From IMG/VR virus record IMGVR_UViG_3300035698_007456, positions 1 to 38,854 of that record: a stretch of DNA of 38,854 nucleotides, one strand, 5' to 3'. Shown one piece after another: positions 1-6,779 of the stretch. Below the pieces are notes generated by a model, which was not told where the DNA came from, did not search any database, and was given only the letters and a program-made list of their open reading frames with translations. The position numbers and the translations under genes are program-made. Positions within the stretch are counted from its first letter, which is position 1, and every line of letters starts with the position of its first letter. Source of the stretch: a virus.

Positions 1-1
1 A

Positions 2-514
2 AAGAGAGCCGCAATAAAAGATGGACACCTGATAACAGCACCGTTGATACTGGACAACTGCGTGACGGAAGGGAGCTACGGGGCTTCGGAAGGCCCAGGC
101 GGGGTATGCGTCGACAAGAGGATGGGGCTGAAAAAAGATATGTCATTGGCTGAGAAGTGCGTCGGAGTGATGGCTAACTACTGGGGTAGCGGCGGGAACC
201 AAGACCTATGGGACAGCTGCACATTTGAGAAAGCAAAGGCGTTAATGTTCTCCCACATGGTACCAGAACTGAGAAGCCCTCGGTTCAACTTCATGCCGAT
301 ATTCGAGAAAACCATACCTAAGTTCGAATACTTATGGGATCTCTGCGGCCTAAGGATAAGTTTTCATGAATGGAAACTCATCACATCATATCTGTCCAAA
401 GTTAACCCACCCGGGTGGTGGAGATTGCTCACTAAGAATAGTAGCATGAACGGAGACAATGCATTCGAAGACCCGCCTATCGCAGATGATACGGCGAGGA
501 AGGAGGTAGCTTAG
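2..514 (+). CDS. Hypothetical protein, 5' end cut by window edge
   Basis: The frame is open from base 2 to the stop at 514 with no interruption, so the gene probably begins outside the window. A TTG at 44 is the first internal start-like codon and would give 156 residues, but no good ribosome binding site marks it. The sequence is a mixed globular protein with several Trp and Cys residues, and the C-terminal 25 residues look disordered and acidic. I recognise no family. It lies 3 bases upstream of the next gene and ends in a purine-rich run that serves as the next gene's ribosome binding site. It is therefore the visible head of the operon carrying the JAMM, E1 and ubiquitin-like genes. An E2-like fold was looked for and not seen. 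Confidence 0.7.
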   Translation, partial: KRAAIKDGHLITAPLILDNCVTEGSYGASEGPGGVCVDKRMGLKKDMSLAEKCVGVMANYWGSGGNQDLWDSCTFEKAKALMFSHMVPELRSPRFNFMPIFEKTIPKFEYLWDLCGLRISFHEWKLITSYLSKVNPPGWWRLLTKNSSMNGDNAFEDPPIADDTARKEVA

Positions 515-517
515 CCC

Positions 518-898
518 ATGAGTAACAACTTCGACTACCTAAAGGATGCGATGAATAAAGTTTCATCCAAAGAAGAGCAAGGCGAAAAAAGTTCTACATT
601 TTTCCAGCTCCCTGGCGAGGGATGCAAGATGTTATCACTGCAAGGCATGCAACGTGTACTGTATATTATATCTTATCTATCGAAGTCAAAGGCCGGAATG
701 CCAGTGAAAGCGAGCAGGGCCTTGAGTGATTTGTTCGAGGCCTTTAATGATCTATGGGCTGAAGACTCTGGGTGTGCAATACAAAGGGTTAATATGCATA
801 GTGCTGATATCGCATTGTGTATACAGGAAATCGAAGATACGGAACTTAAGTTCCATGCTTTCTTCGAGGCGATACATAACATAGGAAGGAGAACATAG
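518..898 (+). CDS. Hypothetical protein, mostly helical
   Basis: A 126-residue protein. The ATG at 518 is preceded by GGAGGT about 10 bases upstream, inside the end of the previous gene. The sequence is predicted mostly helical by eye (long amphipathic stretches such as LSDLFEAFNDLW). It has three Cys residues but no CxxC pair, and no membrane segment or signal peptide. I do not recognise the family. It is packed between the upstream unknown gene and the JAMM protease gene, whose ATG starts one base after this stop, so it is probably co-translated with the ubiquitin-like pathway genes. An E2 role was considered because the operon lacks an E2, but no HPN-like motif or Cys context supports it. 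Confidence 0.75.
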   Translation: MSNNFDYLKDAMNKVSSKEEQGEKSSTFFQLPGEGCKMLSLQGMQRVLYIISYLSKSKAGMPVKASRALSDLFEAFNDLWAEDSGCAIQRVNMHSADIALCIQEIEDTELKFHAFFEAIHNIGRRT

Positions 899-899
899 C

Positions 900-1898
900 A
901 TGACAGAGAAAAAATCTTGGGGACTCACTGGCGAGGTTGATCTCGAGGTTGTGGTCAACGAGGAAGAATTTAAGGATGTGAGAGAAAGATTGTTCGCAGG
1001 CAAAAGAAAAATGGTGTTCATCCTTACACCGATAGGCTTGTTTATGTATCGTGACAACGGGTTATGGTCTACAGTAACACCGATGATACATAATATACTA
1101 GAGATCAGCGGCAAAGATTCGCAAGCTCTGCTTACTAACGAGACGTATGTGATGCACGACTTACCTATCATACCGAGGGAAACTTACAGTAAGGTGATAA
1201 CATTCTTCGCAGCTGTAAACGACGAACATTCTTCGGAGTGTATGGTTCACCTGTATATTTCGAAGGATAAAAAAACATGGGCTGTTGTACCGCCTAAGCA
1301 GGAAGCAAAGGGAATGTACATAAGCCATTACGATCCTCCAGATTCATATGAGGGATACAATGTTGTTGGGACTATACATTCGCATTGCGACGCGTCTGCG
1401 TTTCAATCAGGTATCGACTCAGCGGATGAGATAAACAGGCCAGGAGTACATATTACCTTCGGCAATGTCTCATCAGAACTGCCGTCTGTCCATGCAAGAA
1501 TATGCGCAGATGGAATAAGTTTCAATCTCGACCCGAAAGATATCTTCCCGTACCTAGAGCATGAGCAGACCGTAAAGACACACCCGTGGATGAGATTTGT
1601 TAAGAAGACATCGTATGCTACCAGTACGTATTACGACAGGAAACACGGCGATGGATTCGGATCTAATTTCAGCGGTACAAGAAATACATATACTGGCGGT
1701 AAGAACGGAGTTGATAGCAGACCGCCAACAACCAGAGAAACTGAGGATACCCTGGCTAAGTGGAGGGAAAAGAATTTGAAAGATAAAGCTTCGTTCGATA
1801 AAGCAATCAAGGATTCATTTAAGAGCCTGCCAGTCCTTACGGTAGACGATGAAATATTCGAAGAGGAAGACGACGCAACCGAGGAGATACTTCTCTAA
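900..1898 (+). CDS. JAMM/JAB (MPN) metalloprotease, putative ubiquitin-like deconjugase
   Basis: A 332-residue protein with a complete JAMM zinc-protease signature: an upstream Glu (E113 in SSECMV) and HSHCDASAFQSGID (H160, H162, S170, D173), which fits H-x-H-x7-S-x2-D exactly. In this family the two His and the Asp bind zinc and the Glu activates water to cleave isopeptide bonds to a ubiquitin-like C-terminus. An N-terminal domain of about 90 residues precedes the MPN fold, somewhat like PRTRC protein A. The C-terminal 100 residues are Gly/Asn/Ser-rich and end in an acidic tail (EIFEEEDDATEE). The ribosome binding site is AGGAAGGAGAA. The gene lies 18 bases before an E1-like gene, in the same operon as a ubiquitin-like protein. 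Lambda gpK also carries a JAB domain, but this gene is far from the tail genes and is not fused to NlpC/P60. The fold assignment is firm; the substrate is inferred. Confidence 0.88.
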   Translation: MTEKKSWGLTGEVDLEVVVNEEEFKDVRERLFAGKRKMVFILTPIGLFMYRDNGLWSTVTPMIHNILEISGKDSQALLTNETYVMHDLPIIPRETYSKVITFFAAVNDEHSSECMVHLYISKDKKTWAVVPPKQEAKGMYISHYDPPDSYEGYNVVGTIHSHCDASAFQSGIDSADEINRPGVHITFGNVSSELPSVHARICADGISFNLDPKDIFPYLEHEQTVKTHPWMRFVKKTSYATSTYYDRKHGDGFGSNFSGTRNTYTGGKNGVDSRPPTTRETEDTLAKWREKNLKDKASFDKAIKDSFKSLPVLTVDDEIFEEEDDATEEILL

Positions 1899-1916
1899 CG
1901 AAAAGGAGGAACGCAG

Positions 1917-2597
1917 ATGGCAACGATACATCTTATAGGTTGCGGCGGAACTGGCTCTCTCTTAGCGAGGGTGTTACATCGCTTCATGGCTTACGACACA
2001 GACACTCCGAACCAGCTTCACTTGGTGGACGGAGACATTGTAGAGGAAGGCAACCTCGAGAGACAAGACTTCACAACAGATCATATCAGCGACGGTAAGG
2101 CTGAGTCGGTAGCGTCTATCCTACCGAAAAGCGATAAGCTGATAGTGAGACACACGGACAAATACGTAAGCGATAAAATCGCAGACGAGATGTTCGAGTC
2201 AGGCGACTGGGTGATAAGCTGCGTTGACAATCATTCAACACGCAGGGTGTTACAGGACTGGGCGTTGGAGGTAGACGACTCGGTACTAATAAGCGCAGGC
2301 AATGAGCTGGTGGATGGGAATTGCCAAACTTTCATAAGGCGTAAGGGAAAGAACATCAGGCCTCCCATATGGGAGAAGCATCCAGAGATACAGGAAGCAA
2401 TCGAAGGCAACCCCGCAGACATGAGCTGCGAAGAGTTGCAAGCAATCGAAGGCGGGGAACAAATAGTATGTATGAACAACATCATGGCTTCCATTATCAT
2501 GATGCATGTGTACGCTGTATCAAGAGGAGATGAGCACGCAATAGCAGAAACATTCGTGAACATCGAATCAGGAAAGATGCGTAGTACAATGCAGTAG
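1917..2597 (+). CDS. E1/ThiF/MoeB-like adenylating enzyme
   Basis: A 226-residue Rossmann-type ThiF/E1 protein. Visible features are the nucleotide-binding loop GCGGTG (residues 8-13), an acidic strand end LVDGD (36-40), the conserved N-x-x-R in GNLERQ (N46, R49), K61 in DGKAE, and the catalytic Asp region SCVDN (D104). A candidate thioester Cys is C171 in DMSCEE, followed by a Gln/Asn segment (EQIVCMNN) placed as in PRTRC ThiF proteins. It lacks the paired CxxC zinc site of MoeB/ThiF and is close to the minimal length for the fold. Enzymes of this type adenylate the C-terminal Gly of a ubiquitin-like protein. The start has a strong AAAGGAGG site. The gene follows the JAMM gene directly, and the ubiquitin-like gene comes after a structured non-coding stretch. 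Family is confident; use in protein conjugation rather than sulfur transfer is inferred from the JAMM neighbour. Confidence 0.9.
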   Translation: MATIHLIGCGGTGSLLARVLHRFMAYDTDTPNQLHLVDGDIVEEGNLERQDFTTDHISDGKAESVASILPKSDKLIVRHTDKYVSDKIADEMFESGDWVISCVDNHSTRRVLQDWALEVDDSVLISAGNELVDGNCQTFIRRKGKNIRPPIWEKHPEIQEAIEGNPADMSCEELQAIEGGEQIVCMNNIMASIIMMHVYAVSRGDEHAIAETFVNIESGKMRSTMQ

Positions 2598-2754
2598 TAA
2601 GGTAGCATATCTTGCGTTTTCGGTGTGAGGACACCCGGCCATTATACGGAGTACGGTCAGTAACAATAAGCTGGGATCTCCTGTAAACAGGAGATCGATA
2701 ACTACGAAGATATGTAACATCTCTTTGCAAACTCAAGGCAAGCGAAAGCTTGCG

Positions 2755-2889
2755 ACACAGGAAGGTATGGAGACAGGTGCGTAGCTATAGGTCGGGGACA
2801 GGGGGAACGTCCTTCTTCAGGCCTCTACGGACATGAGGCCTCCGCTTCGCCCTGAAGAAGACTTACCCCCCTGTCCGTATGACCTCGAA
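2755..2889 (+). repeat. Structured RNA module, copy 1
   Basis: The 41-base head at 2755-2795 matches 3028-3068 without gaps at 32 of 41 positions. It carries ACACAGGA, TATGGAG and GTAGCTATAGGTCGG. The tail GACCTCGAA (2881-2889) is identical to 3156-3164. AGGTC (2789-2793) can pair with GACCT (2881-2885), closing the long hairpin between them. The inner stem sequences differ completely from copy 2, while the spacing is nearly the same. Confidence 0.7.
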
Positions 2890-3027
2890 AGAGATGACTT
2901 GTTCTTAGAATTTCGTTCTTGCAATCCAATAGAGCGGTAAGGCGCTCGATGTATATTCTCGCCCAAAGTAACGTTGACGTATCATTTGCTACGAATAGGT
3001 GGTTCACGAGTGAAACAGAGGGAATAT

Positions 3028-3164
3028 ACACAGGAGATTATGGAGTCGGCTCAGTAGCCATAGGTCGGAGCTGCAGCACCCACGGATAAACGGACTCGAG
3101 ATGGACGCTGCGCTACCATCTCGATCCTCATACCCTTCGGGTGCTGCAGCTTCAAGACCTCGAA
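3028..3164 (+). repeat. Structured RNA module, copy 2
   Basis: Second copy of the module at 2755-2889, offset by 273 bases at the head and 275 at the tail. AGGTC (3062-3066) pairs with GACCT (3156-3160) around the 12-bp GCTGCAGCACCC helix. An alternative short hairpin, ACCC-TTC-GGGT (3132-3142), would compete with the 3' arm of that helix, so two conformations are possible. Like copy 1, it is directly preceded by a helix (here 2950-2960 with 3020-3030). Confidence 0.7.
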
Positions 3165-3305
3165 GAACGAATCCAAAACATTAAAGAAGATGACACGGGT
3201 ATGTTGTACAGTAATACCACAGTAGGTTTATCAAGATACATTCTAACTCTTTGGAGTGTACGCCTGTTGTATCGTGACAACAATCCCAAGTCGAAAGGAG
3301 ATGCC

Positions 3306-3824
3306 ATGAGCATCCAGTTCCAACTCGGTGGACAGCGTATTACCAGAGGAAGCATCTACGTCGGAGCAACCCTGCGTGATGCAATCAGCAGTCTTCGTGA
3401 TGAGGTAGCCTTGGACGGCCTCGCATCGAACCCCGGTATCAAGGTCAACGGTGTTCCTACAACCGCCCTCGATTACTGCATCACAGACGGAGATCGGATT
3501 GCTTTTATCGGTGCATCAGTTCCGACTCCAGCTCCAGCATCATCGTTCGAAGAAGCTGAAGATTATGACGACGAAGAGTACGACGATGGCGAAGAAGCGG
3601 TAGCCGGAGGAAGTACATTCATCTACGGAGTCAACGAGGATGTCAGTGCAGACCTCAACGGTCGTACGATCAGGGACGCGTATCAGGCCATGGCTATGCG
3701 ACTCGGTATGCCGAGAACGATGCCGCGTGAAGTGACCCTCGATGGTCGCCGTGCAACGCTCGAAAGCGTTATCCCCGAGAACGCAGTCGTCGAGTGGAGA
3801 CAGCCAGCGGGCAGCAAGGGCTAA
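3306..3824 (+). CDS. Protein with two tandem ubiquitin-like (beta-grasp) domains
   Basis: A 172-residue protein. The ATG at 3306 is preceded by GAAAGGAG; a longer in-frame extension to 3141 would run through the structured RNA and is rejected. Residues 2-70 and 103-166 each read as a small beta-grasp domain: two beta strands, a helix beginning TLRDAI or TIRDAY, then VNG or LDG turns, and a final DGDRIAF or ENAVVEW strand, as in ThiS/MoaD and PRTRC protein C. An acidic linker (81-98, rich in Glu/Asp/Tyr) joins them. The chain ends ...AGSKG, a single C-terminal Gly rather than GG, with nothing after it to trim. It is the likely substrate of the E1-like enzyme and target of the JAMM protease in the same operon. 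The fold was recognised from pattern, not from a search; the role is inferred from context. Confidence 0.75.
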   Translation: MSIQFQLGGQRITRGSIYVGATLRDAISSLRDEVALDGLASNPGIKVNGVPTTALDYCITDGDRIAFIGASVPTPAPASSFEEAEDYDDEEYDDGEEAVAGGSTFIYGVNEDVSADLNGRTIRDAYQAMAMRLGMPRTMPREVTLDGRRATLESVIPENAVVEWRQPAGSKG

Positions 3825-3845
3825 CAACAATGAAGGGAGAACGCT

Positions 3846-4115
3846 ATGACACTCCCTTCAGAGGATGAAATCCTCAAGCGTCGGGAAAGAGCCTTGGATA
3901 AGTTTAACAACTTATCCTTGGCTCGCCAAGCAGCAGTGAGAGAACTCGTACGCTCAATAGAGCGCAAGACATCAAAAGATGGAGTACGAGCAGCCTGTAA
4001 GGAAATATCTGTAATACTGGGTATCAATTCGCCATGCGAAATTGCAGAAAACAAACTCGAGACACCTTTCGGACTACGTAATTTGGCAAGGTTAATTTAC
4101 AACACAATCTCATAG
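3846..4115 (+). CDS. Hypothetical small helical protein, last gene of the ubiquitin-like operon
   Basis: An 89-residue protein. The ATG at 3846 follows GGGAG, and the gene starts 21 bases after the ubiquitin-like gene. It is rich in charged residues and predicted mostly helical (EDEILKRRERALDKF and similar). Two Cys residues do not form a zinc pair. I do not recognise the family. It is the last gene before the terminator at 4172, so it shares the transcript with the E1 and JAMM genes and could be an accessory factor or target. No E2 or E3 features are visible. Confidence 0.72.
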   Translation: MTLPSEDEILKRRERALDKFNNLSLARQAAVRELVRSIERKTSKDGVRAACKEISVILGINSPCEIAENKLETPFGLRNLARLIYNTIS

Positions 4116-4171
4116 CACAGACAATCCTACAGACCAAGGTGGTGAGACATTCTTCACTGCTACTGTCATCG

Positions 4172-4222
4172 GGGCGGTCGAAGCAGCGCAGACATGCGCA
4201 CGCTTCGACCGCCCATTTTTTT
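4172..4222 (+). terminator. Strong rho-independent terminator
   Basis: A perfect 13-bp stem, GGGCGGTCGAAGC (4172-4184) with GCTTCGACCGCCC (4202-4214), encloses a second hairpin GCGCA-GACA-TGCGC. It is followed by ATTTTTTT (4215-4222). It ends the ubiquitin-like operon. Confidence 0.95.
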
Positions 4223-4324
4223 ATGCCCGCGCCCGCGCACGCGTATCCGCACCAGCACGTACCACCCTGAGAAACCAGGTAATATTCCGCGATAAAATTT
4301 TCATAAAAATATTTTATTTTACGG
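4223..4324 (+). other. GC-rich then AT-rich stretch upstream of promoter
   Basis: No gene. A run of GC-rich repeats (CCCGCG, GCGCACGCG) at about 4226-4250 gives way to an almost pure A/T stretch at about 4293-4320, just upstream of the -35 box. The A/T run could act as an UP element for the promoter, or as an easily melted region. Nothing proves an origin. Confidence 0.4.
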
Positions 4325-4352
4325 TTGACTTTCGGTTGCTGTGCTGTATACT
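4325..4352 (+). promoter_or_regulatory. Sigma70-type promoter for the replication block
   Basis: TTGACT (4325-4330), a 16-base spacer and TATACT (4347-4352), each one base from consensus, with an A/T-rich upstream stretch. Transcription would begin near 4359 and leave a leader of about 75 bases before the first gene at 4434. It sits directly after the terminator at 4172, as expected for a new operon. Confidence 0.8.
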
Positions 4353-4433
4353 TAGCAATGCTTCACGCCTCTGGAAGGCAACTGAATTCTTGCATGCCTA
4401 AGACGAAGCTAAACACTTATAAGGAAACGGTTT

Positions 4434-4703
4434 ATGTTCAAACTTAAGCTGAATAAAATTGTCCCTAAAGCTGAGGAAACTAAGTTCAAGGCCGACATTG
4501 AAAATATCATATGCAGACACTGCGCCAACTTCGGGATCGCGTTGGATTGCATGTGTAATATATGTGAGAAACGATACAAATGCGAGCTCGAACCTGTGGA
4601 AGGTTGCGATGAATTCAAAAAACATGGACCGTGCGATGAATGTACAGACGGTGCAGAGCAGGCTGAGCTGGTATATAAGGCGCTTACAGATGACAAAAGC
4701 TAA
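4434..4703 (+). CDS. Cys-rich small protein, probable zinc binder
   Basis: An 89-residue protein and the first gene after the promoter. The ATG at 4434 follows AAGGAAACGGTTT. It contains ten Cys residues in paired groups: CRHC, CMCNIC, and CDEC near the C-terminus, plus single Cys residues. These could form one or two zinc sites, or less likely an Fe-S cluster. No known family is recognised. The stop overlaps the start of the SNF2-like helicase gene by 14 bases, suggesting translational coupling and perhaps a partner role. An alternative frame starting at 4459 runs into the helicase frame, but it lacks a binding site and is not preferred. Confidence 0.75.
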   Translation: MFKLKLNKIVPKAEETKFKADIENIICRHCANFGIALDCMCNICEKRYKCELEPVEGCDEFKKHGPCDECTDGAEQAELVYKALTDDKS

Positions 4704-6378
4704 GGTATACAGAGTTGATCCGTGCTTTAGTTCGAGCAGATTTGCTGTGCGGATCCATCCAAAAGACAAGAACTTGGTAAAAACAATCAGCGGGTACAAA
4801 TGGGAAAACGATTCGAAGATGTGGTCCCTGCCGATGCGTGCGGATGTAATCGACATGGTCTTGGAGCGATTCGAATTTACTGACCCTGACTGGGAGTGGC
4901 GATTGAGATCGCTATACAGCCAGTACCAGAACTCAATTGAATACACAAACAAAACAATCAAACAGATCATGGAGGCTAAGGAGATCTCATGCCATACATC
5001 CATAGAGCTGAAACCATATGACCATCAGAAGCGTGACATTGCAGTAGGTATCAAGGTTCCATACTTCGCCAACCTAAGTGACCCCGGCACTGGCAAGACG
5101 TACACAATGATAGCTATACTGAACGAGCTGATTGCACGCGGAGAGATAGAAGGTGTGTTGATACTATGCCCCAAATCTATCATCAAAACGGTATGGTACA
5201 ACGAACTCCAGTCGCTAACACCACATCTGAAAGTTGTGATGATACGCGGCTCGAAGCCTCAGAAATTAAAAGCTATTGCAGAAGAAGCGGATGTACATAT
5301 TATTAACTATGAGTCAGCTACAATCTATGAGGATGAGTTGATAAAAAAAGGTTTCGACTATGTAGTAGGTGATGAGAGCGTGAAGATAAAGAACAACAAA
5401 GCTAAGATGTCAATCGCTGCACAAAACATTGGATACTGCGCTAAGCGTAGGGCTATCATGTCTGGAGTGCCAACACCAAACGACATGCTGGACATCTGGT
5501 CGCAGTTCTACTTCCTCGATAACGGACGCAGGTTCGGCGACAACTTCTATCAATTCAGGGAGAGGTACTATCGTAGGTACGGCCCATTCAGATGGATCAC
5601 GCAGCCAGGCGCTAAGGAAGAGATCAGAGATCTGATGTGGGGATGCTCGATAAGGCATAGGAAGAGAGAGTGCCTCGACCTACCACCAGAGCAGCACATA
5701 TATCATTACGTAGAGTTGACACCTGCGCAGAAGAAGCGTCAACAGCAAATCGCAGCTGGGTATCTGGACGTGTGCGGAGATCAGATAGAAATAGACAACA
5801 CACTTGTTGCATTCCAGAAGATGTCTCAAGTCGCAGCTGGGTTCATGTACGGATCGAATGATAGTATAGAAGAGTTGAAGCCGAACCCGAAGATAGAAGC
5901 GTGCTTGGACCTCGTTGATTCCATAGTGCAAGAGGGTCGCAAGGTTGTTATATGGGCTAAGTACAGGGCTGAGATACGTAAACTCATGTCAATATTCAAG
6001 GACTCAGCCGTTGCATTGTATGGAGAAGGATCGAGCAAGCAGAAGGAAGCAGACATCGAACGATTCTTGCACGACGACTCAGTACCGATATGTGTGTGTC
6101 ACCCGCAGTCCGTGAAGTATGGTCACACATGGGTGGTCGCCAACTACTGTATATGGCTGTCATTAGACTGGTCGTACGAGGCAGTGAGCCAATCGAATGC
6201 ACGTATCAATCGTGCGGGACAGACAAGGGACATGACGTACTACTACATCATAGGAGAGGGTTCAATCGATGAAGACGTACTCGAGGCTATCAACCGCAAG
6301 GAAACTCTAAACCGATTCGCTCTGAAGGATAACGCAGACGCAGCTAAGAAAATATTAAAAAGATTGGCAGGTGCATAA
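4690..6378 (+). CDS. SNF2/SF2-family DNA helicase-like ATPase
   Basis: A 562-residue ATPase of the SNF2 group of superfamily 2. Motifs: Walker A DPGTGKT (131-137), motif II GDESV (227-231, a DESx variant of DEAH), motif III SGVPTPN (258-264), and motif VI QSNARINRAGQ (about 501-511) with the arginine fingers. The N-terminal 60 residues (YKWENDSKMWSLP) resemble the HARP-like domain of SMARCAL1-type annealing helicases, a tentative call. Such enzymes translocate on double-stranded DNA; phage versions are usually linked to replication or recombination. ATG 4690 was chosen because a start at 4459 would cover most of the preceding Cys-rich gene. It overlaps that gene by 14 bases, and its TAA shares a base with the next ATG. 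Confidence 0.92.
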   Translation: MTKAKVYRVDPCFSSSRFAVRIHPKDKNLVKTISGYKWENDSKMWSLPMRADVIDMVLERFEFTDPDWEWRLRSLYSQYQNSIEYTNKTIKQIMEAKEISCHTSIELKPYDHQKRDIAVGIKVPYFANLSDPGTGKTYTMIAILNELIARGEIEGVLILCPKSIIKTVWYNELQSLTPHLKVVMIRGSKPQKLKAIAEEADVHIINYESATIYEDELIKKGFDYVVGDESVKIKNNKAKMSIAAQNIGYCAKRRAIMSGVPTPNDMLDIWSQFYFLDNGRRFGDNFYQFRERYYRRYGPFRWITQPGAKEEIRDLMWGCSIRHRKRECLDLPPEQHIYHYVELTPAQKKRQQQIAAGYLDVCGDQIEIDNTLVAFQKMSQVAAGFMYGSNDSIEELKPNPKIEACLDLVDSIVQEGRKVVIWAKYRAEIRKLMSIFKDSAVALYGEGSSKQKEADIERFLHDDSVPICVCHPQSVKYGHTWVVANYCIWLSLDWSYEAVSQSNARINRAGQTRDMTYYYIIGEGSIDEDVLEAINRKETLNRFALKDNADAAKKILKRLAGA

Positions 6379-6779
6379 TGGTAAACACTGTGAAAAGCAT
6401 TGGGCTTGACGTGTTCTTGGATCATGTGATAGAAGCAGACGAAAAAGGTATCGGGATGTATTCGGATACCTTCGTCAGTTTCTTAAGCAGGTCTGAGAAA
6501 TACAAGGATGTGTTCGTCACAATCAACACAGTACGTAACAATATTCACGCTTGGAAACGAACGTGTAAGAACCATCCTCGCATAGGAATCCTTACGGACG
6601 GAGAGAATAGAAAGAAGTGGCAGCATAGCAAGGAACCTAAAGCTGAGGTTGTAATAAAAGCTGGCCTTGTGATGGAGATAATCGAGGAGGAATACCTTGT
6701 GGGGCCTGTTGTTCTTATCGGTACGTCGAAAGACATTAAGATAATGACGGGAAGGATAAAGCTTGAATCACTCCAGTAA
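6378..6779 (+). CDS. Hypothetical protein
   Basis: A 133-residue protein whose ATG overlaps the helicase stop (TAATG), so it is translationally coupled. The C-terminal half is predicted beta-rich (VVIKAGLVMEIIEEEYLVGPVVLIG), the N-terminal half helical. No Cys pairs, membrane segment or recognised motif. It belongs to the replication operon and may work with the helicase, but no function can be assigned. Confidence 0.75.
   Translation: MVNTVKSIGLDVFLDHVIEADEKGIGMYSDTFVSFLSRSEKYKDVFVTINTVRNNIHAWKRTCKNHPRIGILTDGENRKKWQHSKEPKAEVVIKAGLVMEIIEEEYLVGPVVLIGTSKDIKIMTGRIKLESLQ

Larger units (their letters stand above)
2610..3170 (+). ncRNA. Large structured non-coding RNA candidate with a duplicated module
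   Basis: The 708 bases between the E1 and ubiquitin-like genes have no plausible coding frame but are dense in helices. 5' part: GGTGT/ACACC with loop GAGG (2622-2635), perfect 9-bp GATCTCCTG/CAGGAGATC (2675-2696), and GCAAGC-GAAA-GCTTGC with a GNRA loop (2738-2753). Middle: GGACAGGGGG (2796-2805) pairs with 2867-2876, enclosing CTTCTTCAGG (2812-2821) paired with 2851-2860. Long range: TGTATATTC (2950-2958) pairs with 3022-3030. 3' part: GCTGCAGCACCC (3070-3081) pairs with 3139-3150, enclosing CGAGATGG (3097-3104) paired with 3116-3123. Size and richness recall large phage RNAs such as GOLLD and ROOL, but I cannot match it to either. It may be an independent RNA or the long leader of the ubiquitin-like mRNA. 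The ends are estimates. Confidence 0.62.

Noticed and set aside
900-1898. JAMM gene as a displaced lambda K-type tail gene
   Set aside because: It is not next to tail genes, is on the opposite strand, lacks NlpC fusion and sits beside an E1-like gene; a separate NlpC gene is in the tail block.
2497-3031. Minus-strand frames of 79 and 68 residues in the gap between E1 and ubiquitin-like genes
   Set aside because: Composition is atypical, with no binding site, and the region is better explained by paired RNA structure.
3141-3305. Longer N-terminus for the ubiquitin-like protein
   Set aside because: It runs through the 3' arm of a perfect RNA helix, lacks a binding site and does not look like protein; ATG 3306 has GAAAGGAG.
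2601-3305. Group I or II intron, or tRNA cluster
   Set aside because: GNRA hairpins suggested an intron, but no recognisable catalytic core, homing endonuclease frame or interrupted exon is seen, and no cloverleaf was found.
4459-4689. Longer N-terminus for the SNF2-like helicase
   Set aside because: It would cover most of the Cys-rich gene at 4434, which has the promoter-proximal start and good binding site; helicase similarity begins after 4690.
4398-5003. Minus-strand 201-residue frame opposite the helicase start
   Set aside because: It lies antisense to two well-supported plus-strand genes and has no binding site or family motif.
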